Notes under the pieces: generated by a model
What the model was told of the DNA's origin: nothing
What the model saw: the letters and a program-made list of their open reading frames with translations, nothing else
Databases searched by the model: none
In this document: positions 18,480-41,114 of the stretch, in pieces
Position numbering within the stretch: the first letter of the stretch is position 1
How the letters are laid out: every line of letters begins with the position of its first letter
Translations under genes and position numbers: made by a program
Assembly: GCA_958450365.1 (NCBI GenBank)
Contig: CAUEEP010000741.1
Coordinates: forward strand, 248,001-312,000
DNA from: Mesorhabditis belari
Taxonomy: Eukaryota; Nematoda; Chromadorea; Rhabditida; Rhabditidae
Reading direction: 5' to 3'
DNA: 64,000 nt

Positions 18480-19060
18480 ACTTAGATAAACAAATAAACA
18501 AGTAAACAAGTAAACTAGTAAACAAGTATAAATCTAAAAAAGCTCTGAAATAGACAAGTTCTTTAGATACTTTTACACTAAAGGCTACATTTGGAAACTA
18601 ATTTTGGCATACAAAGTACAGTAGGTACTTGTTGAATCTATTGTGCTTTTTTAAATGCATCTAGCAAAAGTTTTTTTTGCCGTATTGGTGTGCTTTATGC
18701 TCAATTATTGAAGCAGTTCATCAAATTGTTAGACTAAAGTATGGGAATTTTGAGACTAAAATTACAAGCACTTTTTCTTTTTAGCCGGATGATTTCTAAT
18801 TCTATAATCCCGTTAGGGTTCTTGAAGGGATTAAGCTAACTTATTCAAAAGATTATTACTTCAAAAAATTGTTGTGCTTGGTCAACTTTGGGAAAGATTT
18901 CAAAGTATTCAAGGGACTGAAAATGAAAAAGATTAGATTCGGATTAGAGTTTAGATCCAGATTACATAATTACATAAAGATTCCATAAAAACTTGAAAAA
19001 TAAACTCAAAATCAAGCTCAGGCCTTGAGTTGGTTCGATTTTTGAGAAGAACTAAGTTTT
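18480..19060. other. Repeat-related intergenic sequence
   Basis: About 18780-18910 is a diverged inverted copy of about 24840-24950 (shared words CAACAATTTTTT and CCCAAAG). Otherwise no gene is seen. Confidence 0.4.
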
Positions 19061-19064
19061 AAGA

Positions 19065-19285
19065 TACCTCATTTTCCCTAATAGTCGTCATCCGGCCGAG
19101 CCGAGTTGATGACTATTTTACGGTTTCCAAGCTTTCACAGAAACTCAACACTCAAATCCCCCACTAGATCTCATCGTCAGCTACATTTTCCGACCCCACA
19201 TCACTAGGTTCTGATAAGCGGTTTTCGAAATTTCGAGCAATTTAAGCGAAGCTCAGGGTGCACTACTATTAGAGAAAATACGGTA
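19065..19285. mobile_element. MITE copy 2
   Basis: Second copy of the 8668-8880 element, ending ATTAGAGAAAATACGGTA, with a diverged TACCTCATTTTCCCTAAT at the left. The internal block CTAGATCTCATCGTCAGCTA is identical in both. A solo terminal word (ATTAGAGAAGATACAGTA) follows near 19321. Confidence 0.8.
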
Positions 19286-19410
19286 ATGGCTATACCATCT
19301 AAAAAGTAAAAGAAAAATCTATTAGAGAAGATACAGTATCTAATCAGCTTTAGCCAGCTTTGACAATTTCAGCACCCGGGTAATCGTCGATTATCGAGAG
19401 AACATTGGCG

Positions 19411-19490
19411 AACATTGTCGAGAGAAATATTTTCTCTTTCCTATTCGCCGGTGATCTCCCGAAACCATAACTTTTCCTCTACATGTCATC
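19411..19490 (+). pseudogene. Inverted partial copy of GPR107-like exon 9
   Basis: On the plus strand, ACATTGTCGAGAGAAAT, then a CTCTTTCCTATTCGCCGG variant and TCTACATGTCAT, closely follow exon 9 of the GPR107-like gene, which is on the minus strand at 23188-23346. In the aligned frame, a TAA follows the codons for PKP, where the gene has CAA. Similarity fades after about 19490. It is a short duplicated, inactivated fragment inserted downstream in reverse orientation. Confidence 0.75.
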
Positions 19491-20145
19491 AGAAATGCTG
19501 TGTTTCCAAGTTTCGCGCACAAAAGCACATTGTAATGGGAAATCTATTCTTGAAATGTAATGGGAAATCTATTCTTGAAATATAATTGCTTGAAATATTT
19601 GTTTTCATCATTTTAAATGAACTTTGCTCTATCATTTCTACAAGACTACATCTTTTGAAATCGTCATACTTTGTTCACTTGATTTTCTTTTGAAAGAGAA
19701 ACTGGCTATCACTTCAAAAAGCTTTGACAGCTTTGAGTGATTAATTGACAGTTCCGTTTCTCTTAGCTATCCCCTTTGGTGAGTAATTTTGATTTCAAAA
19801 CGTTTCTTTTTACAACATTTTCTTTTCTTTTCGTTTTTACAACAGCTAACCAAATAGAAGTTAGCCAATGAGTCGGCTGGGAATGAAGTTAGGAATGAAG
19901 GCTCGAAAACTCCCCATTTTCTTGAGGATGGGATCAGGGACTTGCGACGAAAATGGAAACAAGTCATCAATAATAAGGGAGAATATCTCATTGATTGATC
20001 TGCTTTTGTTTATGTTTTTAGCAATAAACAGTTTTGTGGCAAAAACCGACATTACTTTTTCCTCAACCTAATAGAAGTTAGCCAATGAGTGTTCGGCTAG
20101 GAGAATTTCGAGATCTATGAACGCTTTCAAAAATCTTTACAAAAC

Positions 20146-33492
<13,347 letters not shown>

Positions 33493-34083
33493 ACCATTTA
33501 GTTGAAGGTTTTGCACCTAAATTTGCAAATACAATAAATAACATAAAGTTTAGAAGAAATACAATGCAAAGAACATAAAATTTAGAAGAAAAATGCGAAT
33601 GGATTGGATCAATTGTTAAAAAAATGATCGTTATGGCGCCTAAAATGAACCGGTTTACTTTAGAAATAGTTCTATACGGTTGAAAGAGAAAAACTGATGA
33701 GTCAATAAGGATTTTAATAAGATAAAGGCAAAACTTTTGAAAAATTTCCGTTTGAAAATTGAATTTCGTTGACTCGAGCAACGGGGGCAAATAAATCGGC
33801 CAATGGGACGCGACGCGAGAAAAGAAAAGCGATGCGTGCAGCCGATTTAGGAAAGAGAACACGGGAAGGGGAAGGACAAATCCTGTCAATCAAAAGTCGA
33901 GAAAATAAAATGAGGGGAAGAGATATTCATTTGGGGTGAGTGGAAGGAGAAGTGCCGAAATTGAGTGACTGTTTAGTGGGAAAAGCAAAGAAACAAAGAA
34001 TTGAGCAAAGAAACAAAAGTAAAGTTCACTTTTCTCTATTCAGTTGTGTTTTTTTCGGCTAAATTTTGGCTATCTATTTACTG

Positions 34084-34497
34084 GGGGGTGGGACAAATGC
34101 GACCTTTTTTTTGCGCACCTGGACATTTGCGCACCTTTTTTTTGCTGGAAAAGGCCTTAGGAAAGGTCGTAGAGCTTCAAAAATGTTTTCATAGACGCGA
34201 ATCGTATGCGTAGATTCCGAATTTCGACAAATCAGACCTCGGTGACACGTCAAATTTGGGCTAAAAGGCAAAAACTACGCAACTTAACACTTTTCCGCAG
34301 TTTTTGCCTTTTAGCCCAAATTTGACGTGTCAGCGAGGTCTGATTTGTCGAAATTCGGAATCTACGCATACGATTCCCTTATATGGAAATATTTTCGAAA
34401 TGTTTTCGAAGCTCTACGGCCTTGCCTAAGGCCTTTTCCAGCAAAAAAAAGGTGCGCAAATGTCCAGGTGCGCAAAAAATGCATTTGTCCCACCCCC
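34084..34497. mobile_element. ~414-bp foldback element with 8-bp target duplication
   Basis: Ends GGGGGTGGGACAAATG and CATTTGTCCCACCCCC. Flanked by ATTTACTG on both sides (34076-34083 and 34498-34505), an 8-bp duplication typical of hAT-type insertion. Almost the whole element is a palindrome, centred near 34290 at AACACTTTTCCGCAG. A diverged second copy is at 50471-50891. Confidence 0.92.
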
Positions 34498-35798
34498 ATT
34501 TACTGATAATCTTTATGAGGTTAGAATTTCAAAATCTAGAAAAGAGAGGTAGGATTGTCTGGAAAACTCGGAAAAACCAGTAAAATCAGGCTGAAATGGT
34601 CAATTTTTCATAATTTCAAATCATTTCTGCCTGAAACTATTGTCAACAAGCGGCAACAAGTGGCTTTTTATTTCTAACTCTAAAATTTAACAGTCGGTTG
34701 TTGAAGTTTTTAGATTTTCTTCTACTCTGATCTGAATTCAACGACTTTGAATGCAAAGTTAAAATTGATTGAGCTGATTTAGATGATGGAAAGTTGCGAA
34801 ATATGGATATAGAATTGTTTGGTAGAACTAAAAGAAAAATAAAATGAGCTCTTCATTCCCCTGGCTGTTCTATAAAAGAGGATGAACAGAGAGATTGCGA
34901 AATGCGGAAGAGGACTTGTTTTTGGTGGCAAGTAAGAGAAGAAAAGGCAAATGACACAGAGACAAAAAATAAAGAAAAGACAATAAGAAAGAGGCAAGTC
35001 TTCAAGTTTCTCAAAGCTTAATAAGCCAATAAAATCTACCTACAAATTTAAAGGCTACTTACAAATCAAACACATTTTTAGATTGATGAACTAAAAAGTT
35101 TTCCATTACTTTTTTTGTCAGAAGTTGCGAAATTCATCAACACATCCACTCAAAAGAAAGAAAATTTGGATAATCGATTAAAAGTAAAAAAACCCGGTTC
35201 AACTTTTAAAATCTTATTTGTTTTGAAGTTAGCTAATCGTTTTAAGACTTTTTCAACTTAGCTTTCTTGCCGAATCTTTTAGATAAAGATCGGTTTTGGA
35301 AGAACACGTTTTCGCTTCAGGAAACTCTCTATTAATAGAGAAACTTTTCTTTCGATGGCTTTCGAAAAAATCTAATATGTTTTAAGTTTAACAATATAGC
35401 AAAGAGCTTATTGATTAGTGTTGTTATTGGTCAGCTTAACCAGACCAACAGCCCAGCTAGCCTGGCATCTATACAACTACAGCTGAATAGCTTGTGCTGA
35501 ATAATGAGCCCACGTCATCGAGGGTTAGTGTAGCAATGGAAAAGTGCCATGAACGAAGTTTTATTTTTGTTAAATTCTCGAACGGTTATTCTTTAATAGC
35601 AGAATGTTCTTTGTGGTGTTCGTTGTGCCCAAAAAGAAATATTACACAGTTAGAGCTTACTCTAATGCAAGCAAGTTGACACAAACGTATAGCGACGTCT
35701 TTGATCCAATCAAGCAATTGGAATTGTCACCACCAACAAAAATTAAAACAGGTTTTTCGTGTTTATTTTGCATCGAATAATTGATAAAACACCTTTAG

Positions 35799-36554
35799 AT
35801 ATGGAGCTGGCTATTGTCAACGGTTTTATGGTAGTCTATGGCAATACAACAATCATCCATTTCTATTATTTTCATCTCTTCAAGGCCATCGTTCGCAAAA
35901 TTAAGGTTATTAAACTTTTGTTTTTGTAATATTTATCTATTCTTTTAGGAGAAGAAACTACAAGACATCTATTGTGATTCAAATACGTTTGTCTATGTGA
36001 AAGGATTGCTTGCCCTAACATTCATAAAACCTCTTGATGTCTTGTGATATTATACAACTACAACTTCGTGATATTATACAACTACAACTACAACAACAAC
36101 TTGTGAACTTCGAGATGAAACCATCAAACAAATGCCCTCCATTATTAACGAGTTGCAAAGTTTGTTGCATATCTTTGTTATAAATTTAACTTTTTAAAAT
36201 TAGGCTTATATTCGTACTTCGAAAAGTCTTTTGTTGGATTTGTTCGAAATAATCGCTTCGTTCAACCGACACACTTCATTGAAACGTGGAACTCGTCTGA
36301 AGCAATCTGTCGTGGCGAACAACCTGACAACTCGTTTCAGGAATCTTACAATTCTTTACTAAAAGTTTGTGTTTTTAAAGTTTAGTTAATGTTTAAAGAT
36401 TTAGGCTCTTACTTTACGGCGTTCTGCTCGCTATGCTGCTCAAAAGCTACTAGATGTTCAAGAAGACTTCGAAAAACGTCTTGATGCGACCACATCTCTA
36501 CTCTACCTCAATCATCACCTCAATCGTCGAAAGTTCTTCACGACCAGCGTTTAA
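35799..36554 (+). pseudogene. Mutator-like (MULE) transposase remnant
   Basis: Four plus-strand exon-like blocks join in phase: 35799-35905 (MELAIVNGFMVVYG, HLFKAIVRKIK), 35949-36159 (KKLQDIYCDSNTFVYVK, ELRDETIKQMP), 36204-36364 (LYSYFEKSFVGFVRNNRF, ETWNSSEAICR) and 36405-36554 (LTLRRSARYAAQKLL, then TAA). The order and motifs match the C-terminal half of MULE transposases (acidic D-x-E near the catalytic region, FHF-like block, YFE..YIG, WN). The second block holds a short TGATATTATACAACTACAAC duplication that introduces two in-frame TGA codons. No N-terminal catalytic part was found. Confidence 0.75.
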
Positions 36555-36959
36555 GAAAAGTTGGGGGTTCATGGAACTTTGGGTAATTTCAGTCGATCAT
36601 TTTAAATCTTTCTGTTGTTACATTTATATGTATGTTACTTCAGATGTTACTCTTTTGTTTTATTTTTCATTTCTTTAATTGATTAGCCAAGTTTTCATCT
36701 ACTATTTTACTTTAGAATGCACAAAAAAACAAGTTTTTATCGAAAACTCCAAAAGAGCGTTGGTTAATCTACATTAAATTCTTTAAATTTCGCGCTGTTT
36801 TGAATGACACTGTTTTAGCGGCGCTATTTTGACTAGGTCCCCAAGATTTATCAGGCGAAAATGTGTCAAGGAACATGTGCATGTACTAGACATGGAAAAA
36901 CTCTAACCACACCAAATTTCACCTTCGTTTTCTTGGCTGATTCCTCTGAAATTTTGTCT

Positions 36960-37642
36960 ACAGATCGAAATCGACAATCGACAAACCGAATATGCACGGA
37001 AAAAAGGTGATGCTTTGTATTTGGTGGAACAGTAAAGGTCTCGTGTATTTTGAGGTGCTGGATTTGGGCCAAAGAGTCACGGGGGATCTCTACAAAGCCC
37101 AATTGAGTCGCGTGGACCAGGCGTTGCGTCGTCAAGGCAATAACGCGGTGACTACAAAATTCCTCCACGATAACACTCGACCTCACACCGCGAAGAGCAC
37201 TCAGCAGAAAGTCGAGGAATTGGGCTGGGAAGTTCTGCCTCATCCGCCATATAGCCCGGACTTGGCCCCATCCGACTACCAGTTGTTTCGGTCGATGCAG
37301 CACTTTTTAGCAGAAATAAATTCAAAAACCGCGAAGAAGTTGAAATCTGGGTGTCCAACTTCTTCGAGTCGCAGTTGCCCGAGTTCTTCGAAAAGGGCAT
37401 CCATTCTCTGCGTGGAAGATGGCAAAGAGTCATTGATAATGATGGCGAATATCTTTTAGATTGAGGTTCTCCAGAGACCAGAAGCTACACATTAATCTTC
37501 GCCAGAGACCAGAAGCTACACATTGATCTTAGCCGAAGAACCGAAACTACCTATTGATCATAGCCAGAGACCAGAAGGATTTTTATAATTTGTTTCCAAC
37601 GTTTGTTTGGTTCCAACGGAAGTTCCATCTGCACCAACCTAA
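36960..37642 (+). pseudogene. D34D mariner transposase, truncated and frameshifted
   Basis: Reads KPNMHGKKVMLCIWWNSKG, then HDNTRPHTAK and PYSPDLAPSDYQLFRSMQ with 34 residues between the last two catalytic aspartates. A frameshift near 37325 moves the C-terminus (FFEKGIHSLRGRWQRVI) to another frame, ending at 37459. The first catalytic aspartate (WWDxKG in active copies) is Asn here. The right TIR, ending CACCAACCTAA at 37642 before a TA, is mariner-like (TTAGGTTGGTG). The left end and N-terminus are missing. A ~36-bp tandem repeat (AGAGACCAGAAGCTACACAT) lies at 37468-37580. Confidence 0.9.
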
Positions 37643-37662
37643 TACTTTGACTCGTTAAATGT

Positions 37663-37862
37663 TTTGTATTGTTGTTTTGTTTGTTTTGTTTGTTTTGTTT
37701 GTTTTGTTTGTTTTGTTTGTTTTGTTTGTTTTGTTTGTTTTGTTTGTTTTGTTTGTTTTGTTTGTTTTGTTTGTTTTGTTTGTTTTGTTTGTTTTGTTTG
37801 TTTTGTTTGTTTTGTTTGTTTTTTTTGTTTTGTTTGTTTGTTTGTTTGTTTGTTTGTATTGT
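37663..37862. repeat. 9-bp GTTTTGTTT array
   Basis: About 20 copies of GTTTTGTTT directly beside the mariner end, ending in GTTT repeats. All frames are open; none is a gene. Confidence 0.97.
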
Positions 37863-38217
37863 TTTGTTCAGCTTTCAAACTAAATCATCTTTTTATTCAA
37901 TCAGCACAAAATCGGCAAGAAGAAGAAAACAGAAAATCTCGAAAAACATTTATACAGAAAACGTTTTTGGGTTTGTACTTTTTTTGGAAAAATGAGATCA
38001 ACAAATTTGACATAAAAAGAAAGAAAAAGAGATACAAAAATCAAGGCAAATTTAAGGTGAACAGCTTTGAAAGCTTTTTTTTTGGAAAACTATTCAGAAA
38101 ACTAGATATAGAAAGAGGGAAAATCGAATTTGAAATAAAAAAAAAATGCAGGACTAAACGCTAATACTCGTAATCGGGTGAAATGGTTAAGCAAATTGAA
38201 AAATTTAGAAATCGATC

Positions 38218-40542
38218 TCATAATTGTGACTCGATTTTTGGTGTTTTGTGATGATGCGATTTGTGGGTGGACTTGTGACTCCTTTGAACTCGTCGAACGG
38301 CAACTGGTGATGGGTCAACTGGTGATGGGGCAAATGTGTGGGTTTGAACGAGAGAAATCATGTCTTCTGAAGCGCCCGTCTTGATATTGAAATGATCCAA
38401 GCCGGTGTAGGCCTGAAATTCTTTGGGTTAAAGTTGCTGCTTGCAATTGCTATTGTTTTTGGTTAAATTCTCTAAATTTCTATACTACAGCCCTGTTAGA
38501 GAACAAGATCCAAGAATGAAAAGCCTGTTCTAGTATCGTAATTCCAACTTCAAAATGAAAACTTCTACTTCCTAGCACACTTAAATAGTTGTTTAATTTA
38601 ACACACTTAATTTTCTTAGTTGAATCTAGCATTTTTTACTTAAAAAGATCAAAAATGAACGGGCTTTTCATTTCGAATTTTCTTGAGAACAAAGTAATCA
38701 AATGAAGGTGTCTGAGGCTTTACTTTTGAAATATTTACTTAAAGAATTAGCTTGAAATATCTTACTGATATTTCTTATCTTACAATAAGAAATATCAGTC
38801 AGAAAGTAAGTCAGAAAGTAAATAAGTAAGAAGTAAGTCAGAAAGTAAGTAAGAAGTAAGTAAGAAATCATTTTACATTAGAAATTTGAATAATTGATCT
38901 ATCAGCTTCACTCACTTTGGCTTTTGATCCAGGCACGAATGAGGTTTTCTTTCCCCAAACGAGATTGTCATTTCCGAGAACTTGATCATCTGGAAATTTT
39001 AAGATGAATGATTTCTTTGATAATGATAATGATAACGTTTAAGATAATGATAATGTTTAGGATAATGATAATATTTAAGATAATGATAATCTTTAAGATA
39101 ATGATAATATTTAAAATAATAATAATATTTAAGATAATGATAATATTTAAGATAATAATATTTAAGATAATGATAATATTTAAGATAATAATAATATTTA
39201 AGATAATGATAATATTTAAGATAATAATAATATTTAGGATAAATGATAATATTTAAGATAATAATAATATTTAAAGATAATGATAATATTTAAGATAATT
39301 ATAATATTTAAGATAATGGTAATATTTTAGATAATAATTATATTTAAGCTTATGATAATATTTAGGAACTATTATTCTAAGATAATGATAATATTTAAGA
39401 TAATGATAATGATTTCTTTGAGAGTAGATTGATAAAATAAGACCTTAAACAATATGAAATAATAACAATACCTCTCGACCACAATGAGTATACATGAGTC
39501 GAAGCTTCTTTTTCCTACCTCGTGTCTTGATTGATCCCGATTTGAGAATTCGCCGTAATTCACATTCCTGCATTCTCCCTCCTTCGCCGCCTCGCATGTC
39601 ACCCACGCTTTCCCGTTTCCACACGTTTGTGAGGCCGCAAAGCCATTCTGAAAGTACATTTTTTGTACATTTTTTGAATTTGGTTTATCATTCTTAGAAA
39701 CGATCTGAGAAACGATTACAAAAATCCTTAAAACTCAGTTAACAAATACTTATAGAAACGTTGATAAACCAGCCGAAAAACTCGTATAATGACGGGAATA
39801 TAATATACGGAGGCCATGCTATTTAAAATCAGGAGTTAAAAAGAATCAAAATCAGATTGCACTACGATGGGTCGAAGCTGGCTTTTATGGCGCTGTAGAC
39901 AGCGCACTCCCGACTGCTCACGGCGACGTAGGTCACCACCGCATCAGTCATTAAATGGTGCAGTCAGGCTGCGCCTTCGCCTTGTAGCCGGGGCAATCCA
40001 GGTTCGACCTGGCTTTCTGTTGATTGTTGCCGAACAAGCGCGCTCCCAACTGCTCACGGCGGCAGTAATTCACCGCCACACTGCTAGTCACCGTGGCTTA
40101 CAGTCCGGAGCCTTTACACGCGATGGAGGTTCGACCCCTTGGATTGCACTCCAATTTTCATTTTTTTTAGTTTTTATTGAAAATAGCATAACTATATTAT
40201 ATTTTAAGGACTATAAAGGAGTTTGAGGTTTTTAGCCTAAGGTAGCTGGAAAGAGACCGTACAGATGGACTGACATGGACCCAGGCCACAGCTCTTTTCC
40301 ATCCATATATCTTTTCCATATATAGTCTTTTTTCTACAGTTATGCCTGCAGTATATTCGAAAGTATTCAGATTTTTCGAAAACTAACCACAACATTGCCA
40401 GGCCCCGGACAGGAGATGAGACCAGGCTTTCCGCATAGACACATCCCGTATTGAGCGCCAGCCAGCACTATCAAGGTGTCCCGCTTTATCGGCGATACTC
40501 GGCCCCAAATCTCCTGTTTCCGTCTTTCAGTTCCGCTCAGAC
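38218..40542 (-). CDS. Cysteine-containing protein of unknown function (partial model)
   Basis: Four minus-strand exons: 40388-40542, 39494-39647, 38916-38989 and 38218-38412, each with TTTCAG/TTCCAG/AATCAG acceptors. Visible parts are a basic then hydrophobic stretch (SPIKRDTLIVLAGAQYG) that could be a weak signal or anchor; a Cys-rich block (MCLCGKPGLISCPGPGN, ASQTCGNGKAWVTCEAAKEG, ECRNVNYGEF); GNDNLVWGKKTSFVPGSKAK; GLDHFNIKTGASEDM; and a His/Lys-rich tail (SHKSTHKSHHHKTPK) ending IESQL. The join from exon 2 to 3 is in phase only if exon 2 uses a GTATAC donor at 39492-39493; with the stronger GTAGGAA donor (exon start 39519) it is not. I do not recognise the family. The 5' end is unresolved. 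Confidence 0.65.
38770..38875. repeat. AGTAAGTCAGAAAGTAA repeats
   Basis: Short imperfect tandem repeats inside an intron of the unknown minus-strand gene. Confidence 0.85.
39015..39420. repeat. 18-bp AT-rich minisatellite
   Basis: Copies of AAGATAATGATAATATTT with ATAATAATATTT variants, intronic. Confidence 0.96.
39868..40150 (+). repeat. Tandem pair of tRNA-like repeat units
   Basis: Two diverged ~130-bp units. Each starts with a CGCACTCCCGACTGCTCACG / CGCGCTCCCAACTGCTCACG block followed by a CACCGC(A) block. Each ends with a B-box-like word (AGGTTCGACC at about 40002 and 40128). Probably a dimeric tRNA-derived SINE, lying in an intron of the unknown minus-strand gene. Confidence 0.55.
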
Positions 40543-40616
40543 CTGATTATTCTTTCATTTTCTCTTTTCTTTTTCAACTCCTCACCAGTCCCTCCCTTCA
40601 CGTTTTTTCGTGCCAT

Positions 40617-41112
40617 TTTTTACTCCCATCGGGTGTCCAATGATGTCAAGCTTTTTGGCGACTCCGTTAGTAGTTAAGCACATTTTCAACGAATTTTCCG
40701 ATGCAGTTTCAGATTTCACAGCTCATTAAACTGAAAATAATCGATTTATAAACCCAGATAAAAGCTGATTATTAATTTTTTGCAGAAAATTAAGCTCAAC
40801 GTCAAAAGAGATTGGCTCAAAGTCCAAGAGATCCACTCCAAAAATCTCACCCTTTCTTTTCGAACCCGCTTCCGCATTGGGGTTTTAAAGTCCCCCGGAA
40901 AAGAAAAACAAGTGACCCTCAACGGAAACAAAGCCAATTTTCAGTTTCCAACAATAATCCCGTAAGGTTCAGACTTTTAGCAATGACCGCCCGATCTTTC
41001 CTTCCCTTAAATCCATGTCCTACAACCCCACAGAGACACTATAGTCCAAGGCAGATCCCAGTTTCAAAGCTTGAATGAAAATCACTGGATCTCCCGAGAT
41101 CTGAAAGAATAG
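40617..41112 (+). CDS. Small plus-strand gene of unknown function
   Basis: Two firm exons. 40786-40961 lies between TTTTTTGCAG and a GTAAGG donor, phase 0 in and 2 out (KIKLNVKRDWLKVQEIHSKN; LTLSFRTRFRIGVL; VTLNGNKANFQFP). 41034-41112 follows CAACCCCACAG, completes the codon, and reads DTIVQGRSQFQSLNENHWIS to TAG at 41110-41112. An upstream exon ending before GTTAGT or GTAGTT near 40660 is possible: one frame gives FYSHRVSNDVKLFGDS, another starts MMSSFLATPL. Both fit phase 0, so the start is unresolved. Beta-strand-like composition; no family recognised. Confidence 0.55.
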
Positions 41113-41114
41113 AA

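Noticed and set aside
18850..18920. Exon-like segment after TTTTCAG on the minus strand
   Set aside because: It is part of the dispersed repeat shared with 24.84-24.95 kb, so the splice-like context is coincidental.
36866..37433. Two minus-strand frames over the mariner
   Set aside because: Antisense shadows of the mariner transposase, which carries the family motifs on the plus strand.
37663..38164. Cys/Phe/Val-rich frames continuing into a Lys-rich tail
   Set aside because: Repeat translation of GTTTTGTTT followed by A-rich sequence with no splice or family support.
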